A DNA stretch of 64,000 nucleotides from Novosphingobium terrae (GCF_017163935.1 NZ_JABVZR010000001.1:3534001-3598000), one strand, 5' to 3'. Shown: positions 35,803 to 44,655, counted from the stretch's first letter. Program-made: numbers and translations. Notes: generated by a model from the sequence alone, not told the origin.

Positions 35803-36078
35803 TTAGCGATAGCGCCAGCCATCGCGATGACGCTCACGATGCTGCCAATAGCGATGGCCGTCCCAATAGCCGCGGCCCTGATAGAAATTGCCGATGATCA
35901 GGCCGCCAGGGCCAACGCCCACAACGGGACCACGCGGCCCGGGGCCACGGTTGGGACGGCAGTGGCCATAAGGCCCGCGATGGCCACCGGGGCCGCAGCC
36001 CTCGCGTGCTTCGGCGGGCGCAGCGGCGGCCAGCGCCGAGCCGGCGGCAAGGGCAATAAGAAGTGCGCGTTTCATCAT
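35803..36078 (-). CDS. Small secreted GCG_CRPN-type protein
   Basis: 91 residues. A signal peptide (AEA cleavage near residue 24) is followed by GCGPGGHRGPYGHCRPN, the conserved two-cysteine prefix of the GCG_CRPN family. Then come a Gly-rich part and a C-terminal His/Arg/Tyr/Trp-rich tail. Exported, function unknown. Upstream DNA (36079-36240) is AT-richer and holds its promoter. Confidence 0.8.
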   Translation of the reverse strand: MMKRALLIALAAGSALAAAAPAEAREGCGPGGHRGPYGHCRPNRGPGPRGPVVGVGPGGLIIGNFYQGRGYWDGHRYWQHRERHRDGWRYR

Positions 36079-36252
36079 GGTTGTTCTCCCATCTTTGGAT
36101 CAGGCGGCTGGTCGCATAGCCGCAAAGCAGGTGATTGGCTGTGTAACGCTCGGCGCCGACTGCTTTTCGGCGTCAACACGGTCTATACAGCACAGTCTTT
36201 CTGAACATGTCATGGCTGGCATGTTATTGTTCATGCAGGGACAATAAACGAA

Positions 36253-36792
36253 TTAAGCCGCCACCAGACGCAGCGGCACGGAGGGGCCCGCAGAGGATGC
36301 GGTCAGGGCCTGACCCAGCGGCGCCGTGATCGCCGCGCCGCGTGCCAGAATGGCATCGCGCAAGCGCACCAGATCGGTCCCGGCGCGGCGGCCAAGAGCG
36401 AAGATGCCCTCACCAAAGCGCTCATCCTCGGCGATCTGGCCACGCACCGCGCGCGACAGGCGGGCGACCATCACCGCCAGCCCATCATCGCCAATGCCGG
36501 ATTCGCCGGTGCCGGTTTCCGCCGCTTCGACCGCCGCAACCAGCCCTGCCGCCTGCGCATGCAGACCACAGGCCCGGTCGAGCAGATCGTCGGCGACGCG
36601 GCCGCGCAGGGCGGGGTAGAACAGGCCAGCTTCAAGCGCGATCTGGCTTTTCCAGATGGCGCAGATCTGCGCGGCCAGCTTGCGGCGACGGGCGGGGGAT
36701 CGGGTGGCTTCGAACCGCTCGAACAGATCCTCAACCTCGCGATGCCCGGCCTTGAGCACGGCGATGGCGTCGGTGAACTGCGGGTCGATCAT
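36253..36792 (-). CDS. Hemerythrin-like (HHE) domain protein with degraded iron site
   Basis: 179-residue all-helical protein with the hemerythrin layout. His17 (AGHREVEDLFERFE), Glu54 and His78 remain, but the His of the second helix is Gln50 (KSQIALEAGLFYPAL). The usual HH motif of the last helix is replaced by GQIAEDERF. Oxygen or iron binding is therefore doubtful. A 20-base inverted repeat CTCGAT-(8)-ATCGAG (36802-36821) lies just upstream of the start and could be an operator. Confidence 0.72.
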   Translation of the reverse strand: MIDPQFTDAIAVLKAGHREVEDLFERFEATRSPARRRKLAAQICAIWKSQIALEAGLFYPALRGRVADDLLDRACGLHAQAAGLVAAVEAAETGTGESGIGDDGLAVMVARLSRAVRGQIAEDERFGEGIFALGRRAGTDLVRLRDAILARGAAITAPLGQALTASSAGPSVPLRLVAA

Positions 36793-36904
36793 GGCAAGCC
36801 CCTCGATTTCGGATTATCGAGTCAAAGAAGCCTGCAAAAGCCCTTTGGTTCCATGGTTTCGCACTGTTTCACGCAACTTTTATCCACAGGCCTCAGGTGC
36901 TATC

Positions 36905-37732
36905 TCAGTGCCCGAATGTGTCGGAATTGGCGATACCGCTATCACCCTCATCCAGAGCGGCGATGGCGGTCATGTCCTCCGCGCTCAGCGTGAAGGAAAA
37001 GACATCCAGATTGGCGCTTTGCCGCGCGGGATCGGCGGATTTGGGGATGGGAATGATCCCTTGCTGCACCTGCCAGCGCAGCGCGATCTGGGCCGTTGTG
37101 CGGCCATGTGCCTCGGCGATTTCGGCCAGCACCGGATGGGCCAGCAGATCATTGCCCTGCCCCAGCGGACTCCAGCCCTCGGTGACGATGCCGTGCAGCT
37201 TGTGGAAGGCCAGCAGATCACCGCGCCCATGGCGGGGATCGAGCTGGATCTGATTGACCTCCGGCACGAAACCGGCGTCGATCAGCCGCAGCAGATGCGC
37301 CTGCTTGAAGTTGGAGGTGCCGATGGCGCGCACCAGCCCCGCTTCGCGCAGTTTCACAAGGCCTGCGAAAGCCTCGACATAGGTGTTCTGATCGGGGTTG
37401 GGCCAATGGATCAGCAGCAGGTCGAGATAGTCCACACCCAGCCGCTTCAGACTGGCCTCGCAAGCGGTGCGCGCGCCGTCGACGCTGTGCCACTGGCGGT
37501 TGAACTTGCTGGTGAGGAAGATCTCGTCGCGCGGCAGGCCGGATTGGCGGACGCCCTCACCCACGCCGCGCTCATTGCCGTAATTTTCCGCCGTATCGAT
37601 CAGGCGATAGCCGCGCTGGATCGCCGTGCTGACAGCGCGGGCCGCCTGAGCATCGTCGAGCGGCCAGGTGCCCAGCCCAAGTTGCGGAATCGAAGCCCCG
37701 CCACGCAGGGAGAGAGTGGGAGCGATCGTCAT
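36905..37732 (-). CDS. Aldo/keto reductase
   Basis: NADPH-dependent carbonyl reductase of 275 residues (AKR5-like, related to 2,5-diketo-gluconate reductases). The catalytic tetrad Asp46, Tyr51, Lys76 and His109 is complete, and the cofactor motif IPIPKSADPAR is present. Preceded upstream by the 47-bp repeat pair and ubiB on the same strand. Confidence 0.9.
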   Translation of the reverse strand: MTIAPTLSLRGGASIPQLGLGTWPLDDAQAARAVSTAIQRGYRLIDTAENYGNERGVGEGVRQSGLPRDEIFLTSKFNRQWHSVDGARTACEASLKRLGVDYLDLLLIHWPNPDQNTYVEAFAGLVKLREAGLVRAIGTSNFKQAHLLRLIDAGFVPEVNQIQLDPRHGRGDLLAFHKLHGIVTEGWSPLGQGNDLLAHPVLAEIAEAHGRTTAQIALRWQVQQGIIPIPKSADPARQSANLDVFSFTLSAEDMTAIAALDEGDSGIANSDTFGH

Positions 37733-37841
37733 AAAACCAGTCCTTTATCAGGCCATACCGGGCCGAGATGGGAGAGGATGCTTCCGATTCAATGCGTTAA
37801 TGCGAATTTCCAGCGCGTCTGCCGCACAGACCACGGCATTA

Positions 37842-37888
37842 TCGCATCGCTTTTGGGAAAACCCGGTCCCCACTTTTTCGCGCGATGC
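37842..37888. repeat. 47-bp repeat, first copy
   Basis: Begins TCGCATCGCTTTTG and ends TTTTTCGCGCGATGC. Inverted ends GCATCGC/GCGATGC give it a palindromic frame. It matches the copy at 37901-37947 at nearly all positions, with a 12-base spacer between. Similar sequences are, from memory, frequent in alphaproteobacterial intergenic regions. Confidence 0.85.
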
Positions 37889-37900
37889 ACGTTTTTGTGC

Positions 37901-37947
37901 TCGCGTCGCTTTTGCGAAAAACCGGTCCCCACTTTTTCGCGCGATGC
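37901..37947. repeat. 47-bp repeat, second copy
   Basis: Second direct copy of the element at 37842-37888, differing by a few substitutions (GTCGC for ATCGC, GCGAAAAAC for GGGAAAACC). It ends at the base before the ubiB stop codon. Confidence 0.85.
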
Positions 37948-39483
37948 TCAGTGCCAGATCAATGCCCCCGCCACCATCGCCGCAGCGATGATCACTCCGC
38001 CCGCAATCCAGCGCGCGCCCTCCCGCAGCGCCGGGGCCAATTGCGCAGCGCCAGTGCTTTCCACCGGCTCGGCCTCCAGACGGCGGATCGCCGCGCGCAG
38101 CAGGCGGGGCGCATCCTCGCCCAGCCGCCCCAGCTCCCAGGCCAGCGCCATCAGCGTGGGCCGCCAATGCTCGGGCGAGAGCCGCGCCCGCACAATCCGC
38201 AGCGAGGACCGCTCCATCGCGCCCGACAGATCGAAATCCGGGCAGATCGCCGTCAGCACACCGTCGAGCGTCACCAAAGTCTTGAAGATCAGCAACAGGT
38301 CGGGCGGCATGGTCAGCCCCACCTCGCGCATCAGCGGCAGGAAATCGCCCACCAGTGCGCGCAACACCAGCCGCCCACGACCATGGCGCGCGATCAGCCT
38401 GTCCGCTGCCAAAGCGATCTGCGGGCGGGGCACCGCCTCTACGCCCTGCCCGGCGCTCTGCTCGGCCCAGACGGCCAGAATGTCGGTCAGCTGCGCCGGA
38501 TCGCCCATCGCCAGCGACTGCACGAAAGCCATAAACTCCTCGCGCCGCCGGGGCGAGACATGGCCGATCATTCCGAAGTCGAGCAGCGCCAGCCGGTTGC
38601 CGGGCAGGCACAGCAGATTGCCCGGATGCGGATCGCCATGAAAGCGCCCATGCACCAGCACCATATCCAGCACCAGATCAGCGCCCAGACCGGCGATGGC
38701 CTCCGGATCGATGCCGCCGGCGCGTAAGGTTTCGGCATCGCGCGGCGGCAGGCCCTCAACGTAATCCATCACCAGCAAGGTTTCGGAGGACCAGTCCCAA
38801 TGGATGCGCGGAATTTCCACACGCGGTTCGCCTGCGAAATCCTCACGCATGGCGTCGGCATTGCGGCCCTCCATAGTGAAGTCCAGCTCGCCCAGCACCG
38901 CATCGCCCAGCTGCCGCATCAGCGCCACCGGCGCAAAGCGCCGCGCCGCCGTGCTGGCCGCCTCCACCAGCGCCGCGCCTTGCGCGATCAGCCGTAGATC
39001 GGCCTCCATGCGCGGGCGGATATCGGGGCGCCGGATCTTGAGGATCACCTCCTGACCATCGGCCAGCCGCGCCCGGTGGATCTGCGCCATGGAGGCTGCC
39101 GCCAGCGGTTCGGGATCGAAATGGGCGAAGATCTCTTCTGGCGCGCCGCCCAGCGCTTCCTCCACCGCCGGGCGCAATTGCTCAAAGGGCAGGGTTGGCG
39201 CGCGGGAATGCAATTGCTCCAGTTCGGCGATCCATTCTGACGGCAGCAGATCGCCGCGCGTCGCCAGAATCTGACCTAGCTTGACGAAGGTGGGCCCCAG
39301 CTCCTCCATCGCCAGCCTTGTGCGCAGCGGCAGGCTGCGGGGATCATCGTCGCCATCTGCATCGCCGCCGCGCTCCAGCCCCAATTGCGCCAGCAGCAGC
39401 CCCAGTCCGAAGCGAGAGGCGATCTGGAGAATCTCGCCGAGCCGGTTGCGGTCCCGCGCGGCCACCAGCAGAGTCTTGATCAT
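37948..39483 (-). CDS. ubiB: ABC1/UbiB family protein (ubiquinone biosynthesis kinase-like)
   Basis: Atypical kinase/ATPase needed for ubiquinone biosynthesis. 511 residues with UbiB hallmarks: KxGQ motif (FVKLGQ, Lys68), Ala-rich nucleotide loop AAASMAQIH, Lys149, HGDPHPGNLL and DFGMIGH, and a C-terminal hydrophobic helix (WIAGGVIIAAAMVAGALIW). The ATG at 39483 has AGGA seven bases upstream; two in-frame GTGs just before it are worse. Other ubi genes are not nearby, so it may be an ABC1 paralogue. Confidence 0.82.
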   Translation of the reverse strand: MIKTLLVAARDRNRLGEILQIASRFGLGLLLAQLGLERGGDADGDDDPRSLPLRTRLAMEELGPTFVKLGQILATRGDLLPSEWIAELEQLHSRAPTLPFEQLRPAVEEALGGAPEEIFAHFDPEPLAAASMAQIHRARLADGQEVILKIRRPDIRPRMEADLRLIAQGAALVEAASTAARRFAPVALMRQLGDAVLGELDFTMEGRNADAMREDFAGEPRVEIPRIHWDWSSETLLVMDYVEGLPPRDAETLRAGGIDPEAIAGLGADLVLDMVLVHGRFHGDPHPGNLLCLPGNRLALLDFGMIGHVSPRRREEFMAFVQSLAMGDPAQLTDILAVWAEQSAGQGVEAVPRPQIALAADRLIARHGRGRLVLRALVGDFLPLMREVGLTMPPDLLLIFKTLVTLDGVLTAICPDFDLSGAMERSSLRIVRARLSPEHWRPTLMALAWELGRLGEDAPRLLRAAIRRLEAEPVESTGAAQLAPALREGARWIAGGVIIAAAMVAGALIWH

Positions 39484-39532
39484 CACCACATCCTTTTACG
39501 CAGAACTTACATGAACCAGAGCGTACAATCGG

Positions 39533-41422
39533 ATGACCCGCCCGCCATTTGATGGCACAGAAGACAGCATGAATGCCCCGAGCCACCGCCGCAAGCCAAG
39601 ACCTGCCCCGGATGGCCGCCCTGTAAGCACGCCCTCACGCGGACCGCTGCTGCGCCGCATCGCCCGCAAACTGGAAGTGCGGGCCATCGGTCTGGTTCCC
39701 GAATATTTCAACCCCGCCGAGGGTTTGCGCGCCGCCGTGGCTGTCGGCGTGCCGCTGGTGCTGGTGTTGGCGAGCGGACTTTACGCCCTTGGCTGGTCGA
39801 TCTTCGCCGCCTTCTGGACCTGCCTGTGCGTCGGGCCGGGATCGGGGCGCAGCCAGCGGCGCCTGCTGGGGACTTTCGTGGTGCTGGGGGCCGTCATCGC
39901 CTTTGCCGGATCATGGCTGGCCTTCTGGGGGCCGACAGCGGCGCTGGTGGCCGGGCCTGTGCTGGTGTTCCTCTCGATCCTGCTGCCCGCCCGCGTCGCC
40001 AATGCCAATCTGCTCGCCACCTTGCTGGCGGTGGTCGCGGTGGTGGCCGTGGGCTTTCCGCTGCCGATACACCAGGCGCTGATCGAGGCGGTGTCTTTCC
40101 TGCTGGGCGCGGGCTGGGCCTATGCGCTAATCCACGGGGTCTGGCGGATCGATCCGCATGCCCCGCTCGATCTGGCGGCACGGGCCGTTGTGGCCCGGCT
40201 GGCCGATATGGCCGCCGATCTGGTCGCCACCGGAGAAGGCCCGCATCGCGACGCGCAATGGCACCGCGCTCATGGCGAGCATCGCCGCGCCGTGCGTCTG
40301 GCGCTGGAGCGGCTGGGCGCGCTGCTGCCGCTGCATGCCGATGAAAGGCCCGAAAGGCTGGCGCCCTATCTGCGCGCTCAGGAGGCGGCAGAGACCGTGT
40401 TCAGCGCCCTGATCGCGCTGGACCATGCCTTTATCCTGCAAACCGGCCCCGCGCATGAAAGGCTGGCGGTGGCCCGTACCTTCCATAGCGGGCTGGAGGC
40501 ATGGCGCCGCACACCTCGTGCGTTCCAGACCAACAGCGGCGTGATCGACCGCTGGCTCAAGCTGGTGGAGCATCGGCGCGAAAGGTTGCGCGGGGCTCTG
40601 GTCAGCGGCTGTCTGCGCGCGCTGGGTCAGGCGCTGGCCACGCTGAAGCAGAGCGGGCCGCCTGCCGCGATGCCGCCCTTACCGCGCCCCGTGGCGACGC
40701 GCGCCGCGCTCAGGCAGGCGCTGAGGCAGGCCACCGGCGTGCTGCTGGTCTATATCGCGGCGCGGGCCTTTCATCTGGGCTATCCCTATTGGGGGTCGAT
40801 GGCGGTGGTCGTCGTGCTGCAAAAGGGCACGCGCGTCACATGGATGCGCGCCATGGAGCGCATCTGCGGCAGCCTGCTGGGCGGTGTCGGCGCGGCGGCC
40901 TTGCTGCATGTCGCCTATCCGGTGCCCTTGCTGGCCGCGCTTTGCGTGGTGCTGGCGGCCTTGGCTATCGCGCTGCGCAGCGTGAACTACACCAGCTTCG
41001 TGGTGTTTCTGACGGTGCTGTTCGTCACGGTGACAGCCCTGCTGCATCCGGGAGAAGGCATCGCCACCGCGCGCATTGCCGACAACACTCTGGGCAGTCT
41101 GGTGGCGCTGCTCAGCGTGCTGGCGGTCTGGCCCGAGCGGCGGCCCCGGCTGCGCGCCACGCTGAAAAACACATTGCAAGCCAACCGCGCCTATCTGGAC
41201 GCTGTGGAGACCCTTGCGCCCTTCGCTCAGGTGCATGCGGCAAGGCGCGCGGCAGGATTGGCCAGCATCGAGCTGGAAATGGCGCTGCACGATCTGGGCA
41301 GCACGGTGCAGCGCCTGCGCGACCGCGCGCCCGAAGATCTGGCCGATCTGACCGCGCTGCGTCTGGTGGCCGGACAGGCCGCCGCCGCCTGGCATGAGCG
41401 GCTGGCGGACCTGCCCAGATAG
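39533..41422 (+). CDS. FUSC family inner-membrane transporter
   Basis: 629 residues with two blocks of about five to six transmembrane helices (near 60-175 and 385-530) separated by a soluble helical region, the layout of YccS/AaeB-type (fusaric acid resistance) exporters. The second block starts with RQALRQATGVLLVYIAARAF, typical of FUSC_2. Substrate probably aromatic acids or other amphiphiles; unknown here. Start may instead be the ATG at 39569. Divergent from ubiB, convergent with the methyltransferase. Confidence 0.82.
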   Translation: MTRPPFDGTEDSMNAPSHRRKPRPAPDGRPVSTPSRGPLLRRIARKLEVRAIGLVPEYFNPAEGLRAAVAVGVPLVLVLASGLYALGWSIFAAFWTCLCVGPGSGRSQRRLLGTFVVLGAVIAFAGSWLAFWGPTAALVAGPVLVFLSILLPARVANANLLATLLAVVAVVAVGFPLPIHQALIEAVSFLLGAGWAYALIHGVWRIDPHAPLDLAARAVVARLADMAADLVATGEGPHRDAQWHRAHGEHRRAVRLALERLGALLPLHADERPERLAPYLRAQEAAETVFSALIALDHAFILQTGPAHERLAVARTFHSGLEAWRRTPRAFQTNSGVIDRWLKLVEHRRERLRGALVSGCLRALGQALATLKQSGPPAAMPPLPRPVATRAALRQALRQATGVLLVYIAARAFHLGYPYWGSMAVVVVLQKGTRVTWMRAMERICGSLLGGVGAAALLHVAYPVPLLAALCVVLAALAIALRSVNYTSFVVFLTVLFVTVTALLHPGEGIATARIADNTLGSLVALLSVLAVWPERRPRLRATLKNTLQANRAYLDAVETLAPFAQVHAARRAAGLASIELEMALHDLGSTVQRLRDRAPEDLADLTALRLVAGQAAAAWHERLADLPR

Positions 41423-41423
41423 A

Positions 41424-42203
41424 TTACGCCGCGATCACCTCGATCTGCGCGGTGTCGATGGTGAAGGAACCATCGGCCTCGATCTCGAAGTGACGGACGG
41501 TTTCGGCGCCCGCGATCTGCTGCAGGGCGCGGATGGCGGCGCGATGGATTTCCGGCGTCTGCATGCGTTCGACCCAGCTTTCATACTCCATGCGCAGGCG
41601 GCGGGTCTGCACGGACTGCACGCGGAAGCCGGATTGCTCCAAAGCCTCCAGCCACTGCGCCACCGTATAGTCGCGCACATGCGAGGGATCGCGCAGCAAT
41701 TCAACGGTTTGCAGATGGGTGTCGAAAGCGGCAGGGCCGGGAGACACCACATCGACAAACACCGCAGGCGCGCCAGCCTTCAACACCCGCCGCGCCTGAC
41801 GCAATCCGCCGACAAAATCCTGCCAGTGATGCGCCGAAAAGCGGCAGGCGAGCAGATCGAATGTACCATCGGTAAAGGGCAGATTTTCCGCCGGACCCGC
41901 CTTGGTGCCGATGTTGGTGAGGCCGCGCTGCGCGGCGGTGGCGGCCACCACCTCCAGCATGGCAGGCGAGAGATCGCTGGCGGTCACCTGCGCGGCGTGC
42001 GCGGCCAGCGCATAGGCGACATGGCCGCCGCCCGTGCCCAGATCGAGCGCATGGGCCGGGGCATGGCGGTGGGCGATCTCGCCGATGGCGGCCAGATCCT
42101 CGCCGCTGGCATGGACGGCGCTGGAAACATAGGCCGAAGCGCGGGGGCCGAACTGGTGCTGGACCAGCGTGTCATGAGCCACAGATTCAGGGGTGGGGGT
42201 CAT
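41424..42203 (-). CDS. Class I SAM-dependent methyltransferase
   Basis: 259 residues with the Methyltransf_11 fold: DLGTGGGH (54-61), acidic Asp in VTASDLSPAML, and the segment AENLPFTDGTFDLLACRFSAHH split over motifs II and III. Substrate not evident. Next to ampR on the same strand but separated by 80 bases. Confidence 0.87.
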   Translation of the reverse strand: MTPTPESVAHDTLVQHQFGPRASAYVSSAVHASGEDLAAIGEIAHRHAPAHALDLGTGGGHVAYALAAHAAQVTASDLSPAMLEVVAATAAQRGLTNIGTKAGPAENLPFTDGTFDLLACRFSAHHWQDFVGGLRQARRVLKAGAPAVFVDVVSPGPAAFDTHLQTVELLRDPSHVRDYTVAQWLEALEQSGFRVQSVQTRRLRMEYESWVERMQTPEIHRAAIRALQQIAGAETVRHFEIEADGSFTIDTAQIEVIAA

Positions 42204-42283
42204 CGAAAGCTCTCCTTCTGGCCGCTGGGTGAACCTCTTCTTAGCCTAGGACCAGTTGCGATCTTATCCTGTTATAAGAAGGC

Positions 42284-43156
42284 CTAGGCTGGAGCCGCCT
42301 GCCCCATCAGCCAGTCGCGCCATTGCCGCATGGAGCGGCTTTCCGCGCGGGTGTGCAGGCGCGTCAGCCAATAGGCGCCCAGATCGACCTCCTGTGCAAA
42401 AGGTCGAACGAGGCGGCCGCTGGCCAGTTCCCGCGCGAACATGGCGGCGGGGGCCAGCGCCACGCCGCGCCCCTCCATCGCCGCCGTGACGCTGAGCACC
42501 GAGGCATCGAAGATCACCCCGCGCAGGGGCGGGCAGGCCAGACCGCAAGCGCCCAGCCAGCGCGGCCATTCATCGGCGCGGTAGGAGCGCAGCAGACTTT
42601 CGCGCAGCAAGTCTTCGGGGCTGTGGAGACGCGCCGCCGTGATTGGGTCGCAAAGGGGCGTCAGCGGCGCGGGCATGATGCGTTCGGCATGGGTGCCGTG
42701 CCACGCGCCATCGCCAAAGCGGATCGCCAGATCGAGCCCCTCGCCCGCCAGATCGACGCGGTTGTTGTTGGTGAGCAGGCGCAGGTCGATATGGCGGTGG
42801 GTGGTGGTGAAATCATCCAGCCGGTCCAGCAGCCAGCCCGAGGCGAAGGTGCCGACCACGCCCAGCGTCAGCACCTCTTCCACGCCGCCGCCCGCCAGAC
42901 CGTCGAGCCTTGCGCCGATGATGTCGAAGGCGGTGCCCACGCTGGGGAGCAGGGCCAGCCCTTCATCGCTGAGTGCCAGCCCGCGTGGCAGGCGGCGGAA
43001 CAACGGGGCGCCAACCATCCGTTCCAGCAGCGCCACCTGATGGCTGACCGCGCCTTGCGTCACGCATAATTCCCGAGCGGCGCGGGTGAAGGAGAGGTGG
43101 CGCGCGGCGGCCTCAAAGGCGCGCAGGGCGTTGAGCGGCAGGCGGGAGCGGTCCAT
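42284..43156 (-). CDS. ampR: AmpR-like LysR family regulator of beta-lactamase
   Basis: 290-residue LysR regulator that strongly resembles AmpR. It has the N-terminal PLNALRAFEAAARHLSFTRAA helix-turn-helix region, then VVGTFASGWLL, NNNRVDLAGEGLDLAIRFG, LLRSYRADEW and RPFAQEVDLGAYWLTRL, all AmpR hallmarks. AmpR senses muropeptides from cell-wall recycling and switches a divergent beta-lactamase gene, which is the arrangement here. The ATG at 43156 is preferred over an upstream TTG. A palindrome (43164-43182) lies just before the start. Confidence 0.85.
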   Translation of the reverse strand: MDRSRLPLNALRAFEAAARHLSFTRAARELCVTQGAVSHQVALLERMVGAPLFRRLPRGLALSDEGLALLPSVGTAFDIIGARLDGLAGGGVEEVLTLGVVGTFASGWLLDRLDDFTTTHRHIDLRLLTNNNRVDLAGEGLDLAIRFGDGAWHGTHAERIMPAPLTPLCDPITAARLHSPEDLLRESLLRSYRADEWPRWLGACGLACPPLRGVIFDASVLSVTAAMEGRGVALAPAAMFARELASGRLVRPFAQEVDLGAYWLTRLHTRAESRSMRQWRDWLMGQAAPA

Positions 43157-43163
43157 GCGCAAA

Positions 43164-43182
43164 CCATGAATTCAATTCATGG
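43164..43182. promoter_or_regulatory. Candidate AmpR operator
   Basis: Perfect inverted repeat CCATGAATT-c-AATTCATGG immediately upstream of ampR, containing a T-N11-A LysR box (43167-43179). It lies in the gap between ampR and the metallo-beta-lactamase, as expected for a shared control site. Confidence 0.65.
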
Positions 43183-43272
43183 CTTTGTCGAGAATTGATG
43201 CTTTGTGATGAGCGCCCAGCGTTGCGAAAGGGGGACATCAACCGGAACGACCAACCAGACGGGAGCGCCGCG

Positions 43273-43425
43273 ATGGTCAGACTTACCACCGCTTTTGCCA
43301 TGAGCCTGATTGCAGCTTTGGGCCTTGCCGATGCCGTATCGCAGGCGCTCCGGGCCGAAACAGAGAGGAACACCATGCCCAGACTGACCACCACCCTTGC
43401 CATGAGCCTGATTGCGGCTTTGGGC
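43273..43425 (+). repeat. Duplicated signal-peptide segment upstream of the beta-lactamase
   Basis: A 51-base stretch at 43273-43323 recurs at 43375-43425, in the same frame 102 bases apart. Both encode nearly the same leader (RLTT, then LAMSLIAALG or FAMSLIAALG). Either an ancestral duplication of the start region or a longer pre-protein with two hydrophobic leaders. Confidence 0.85.
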
Positions 43426-44295
43426 GCCGCGCCCGCCCTTGCTGCCAAGACTCCCGCCGATGACCCGCTGCTGCGCCCCATCGCGCCAGCCTATTCGGCC
43501 AAGCGCTTCCTCACCCCGGCCCAGCCGGTGCGGGTCTATGGCAACACCTATCTCGTCGGCTTTGGCGGGGTGAGCGTGGCGCTGATCCGCACCAGCGCCG
43601 GGCTGATCCTGATCGACGGCAGCGTCCCTCAGGGCGTGCGCGCGGTGGAAGAGCATATGCGCGCGCTGGGCTTCTCGATCCGCGATGTGAAGCTGATCCT
43701 CTCCACCGAGCCGCATTTCGACCATGCCGGGGGCATCGCCGCGCTGGAGCGTGACAGTGGCGCCACCGTGCTGGCGGGCGCGGCGGCGGTGCCGGTGCTG
43801 CGAGCGCACGGGCTCGATCCCAGCGATCCTCAGGCCTCGGGGCTGGAGCGCTTTCCCGCGCCGCGCAACATCCGGGCCGTGCGCGACGGTGAGCGCATCA
43901 CTTTGGGCGATGTGACGGTGACCGCCGTCGCCATGCCCGGCCATACGCCCGGCTCGACAAGCTGGAGCTGGAAAAGCTGCGAGGGACAGCGCTGCGAAAC
44001 GGTGGTCTTCGCCGCCAGCATCAATGCTGTCGCGCTGGGTGGCTATCGCTTTTCGACGCCGGCGCATCGCGGGCGGGTGGAGGTTATTCGGCGCTCGATC
44101 ACCAAATTGCGCGGCATGCCCTGCGATCTGGTTCTGACATCGCATCCGGAACTTTCGGATGGTGAGGCCAAGCAGAAGCAGTTGTTGCGCCAAAGGTCGC
44201 CCAATCCGTTTATCGATCCGCAGGGCTGCCGCAAGGCCGCCGATGCTTTCGAGAAACGGTTGAGCGACCAGTTGGCCGAAGAGGCAAAGCGTTAG
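43375..44295 (+). CDS. Subclass B3 metallo-beta-lactamase, E116 (B3-E) variant
   Basis: Periplasmic zinc hydrolase. From the ATG at 43375 (GAGAGG six bases upstream) it has 306 residues: a signal peptide ending ALA (residue 23), then a B3 fold. The zinc-1 motif, normally His-x-His-x-Asp-His, reads TEPHFDHAGG, so the first His is Glu102, with His104, Asp106 and His107 kept. Later ligands in MPGHTPGS and TSHPELSD are present, and a Cys pair (CEGQRC) lies between. Glu at standard position 116 defines the B3-E group. The frame is open for 60 more residues upstream, including a duplicated leader at 43273. Confidence 0.87.
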   Translation: MPRLTTTLAMSLIAALGAAPALAAKTPADDPLLRPIAPAYSAKRFLTPAQPVRVYGNTYLVGFGGVSVALIRTSAGLILIDGSVPQGVRAVEEHMRALGFSIRDVKLILSTEPHFDHAGGIAALERDSGATVLAGAAAVPVLRAHGLDPSDPQASGLERFPAPRNIRAVRDGERITLGDVTVTAVAMPGHTPGSTSWSWKSCEGQRCETVVFAASINAVALGGYRFSTPAHRGRVEVIRRSITKLRGMPCDLVLTSHPELSDGEAKQKQLLRQRSPNPFIDPQGCRKAADAFEKRLSDQLAEEAKR

Positions 44296-44318
44296 AAGCG
44301 GCTAATCACGCCGCCCCC

Positions 44319-44477
44319 TCACACGCTGCCCTGAAGCACCAGAACCAGCAGAACGATGATCAGAATGGTGCCCAGACCCACCGGAGCATAGCCCCAATTG
44401 GCATTGTAGGCCCCCGCGCGAGGGAAGGAGCCGCCCAGCCACAAGACGAGCAGCACAATGAGCACGATGGTCAGCAT
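44319..44477 (-). CDS. DUF3309-type small membrane protein
   Basis: 52 residues, two hydrophobic stretches (MLTIVLIVLLVLWLGG and TILIIVLLVLVLQG) joined by a short aromatic/Gly loop (YNANWGYAPVGLG). This is the standard DUF3309 pattern. AGGA lies seven bases before the ATG. Function unknown; often stress-induced. Confidence 0.8.
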   Translation of the reverse strand: MLTIVLIVLLVLWLGGSFPRAGAYNANWGYAPVGLGTILIIVLLVLVLQGSV

Positions 44478-44655
44478 AGGTCCATCCTTTCCCGTAAAAG
44501 ATCAGTGATGTCGGTTAGCGGGGGATGGAATGTTTACCAAAAGCGGATGTTCCATGGCGGGATTGGCGGCGCTGGCTGGCCGGCCCATCCCGCCAGCCAG
44601 CGGCTTGCCGCAAGACCTCTTGTATCAGGACCTTGCTCTCCCCACTCTGGGAAGC

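Noticed and set aside
36204..36225. Inverted repeat AACATG...CATGTT downstream of the hemerythrin-like gene
   Set aside because: Short arms and no T-run; could be chance in an AT-richer promoter stretch, so not called as a terminator or operator.
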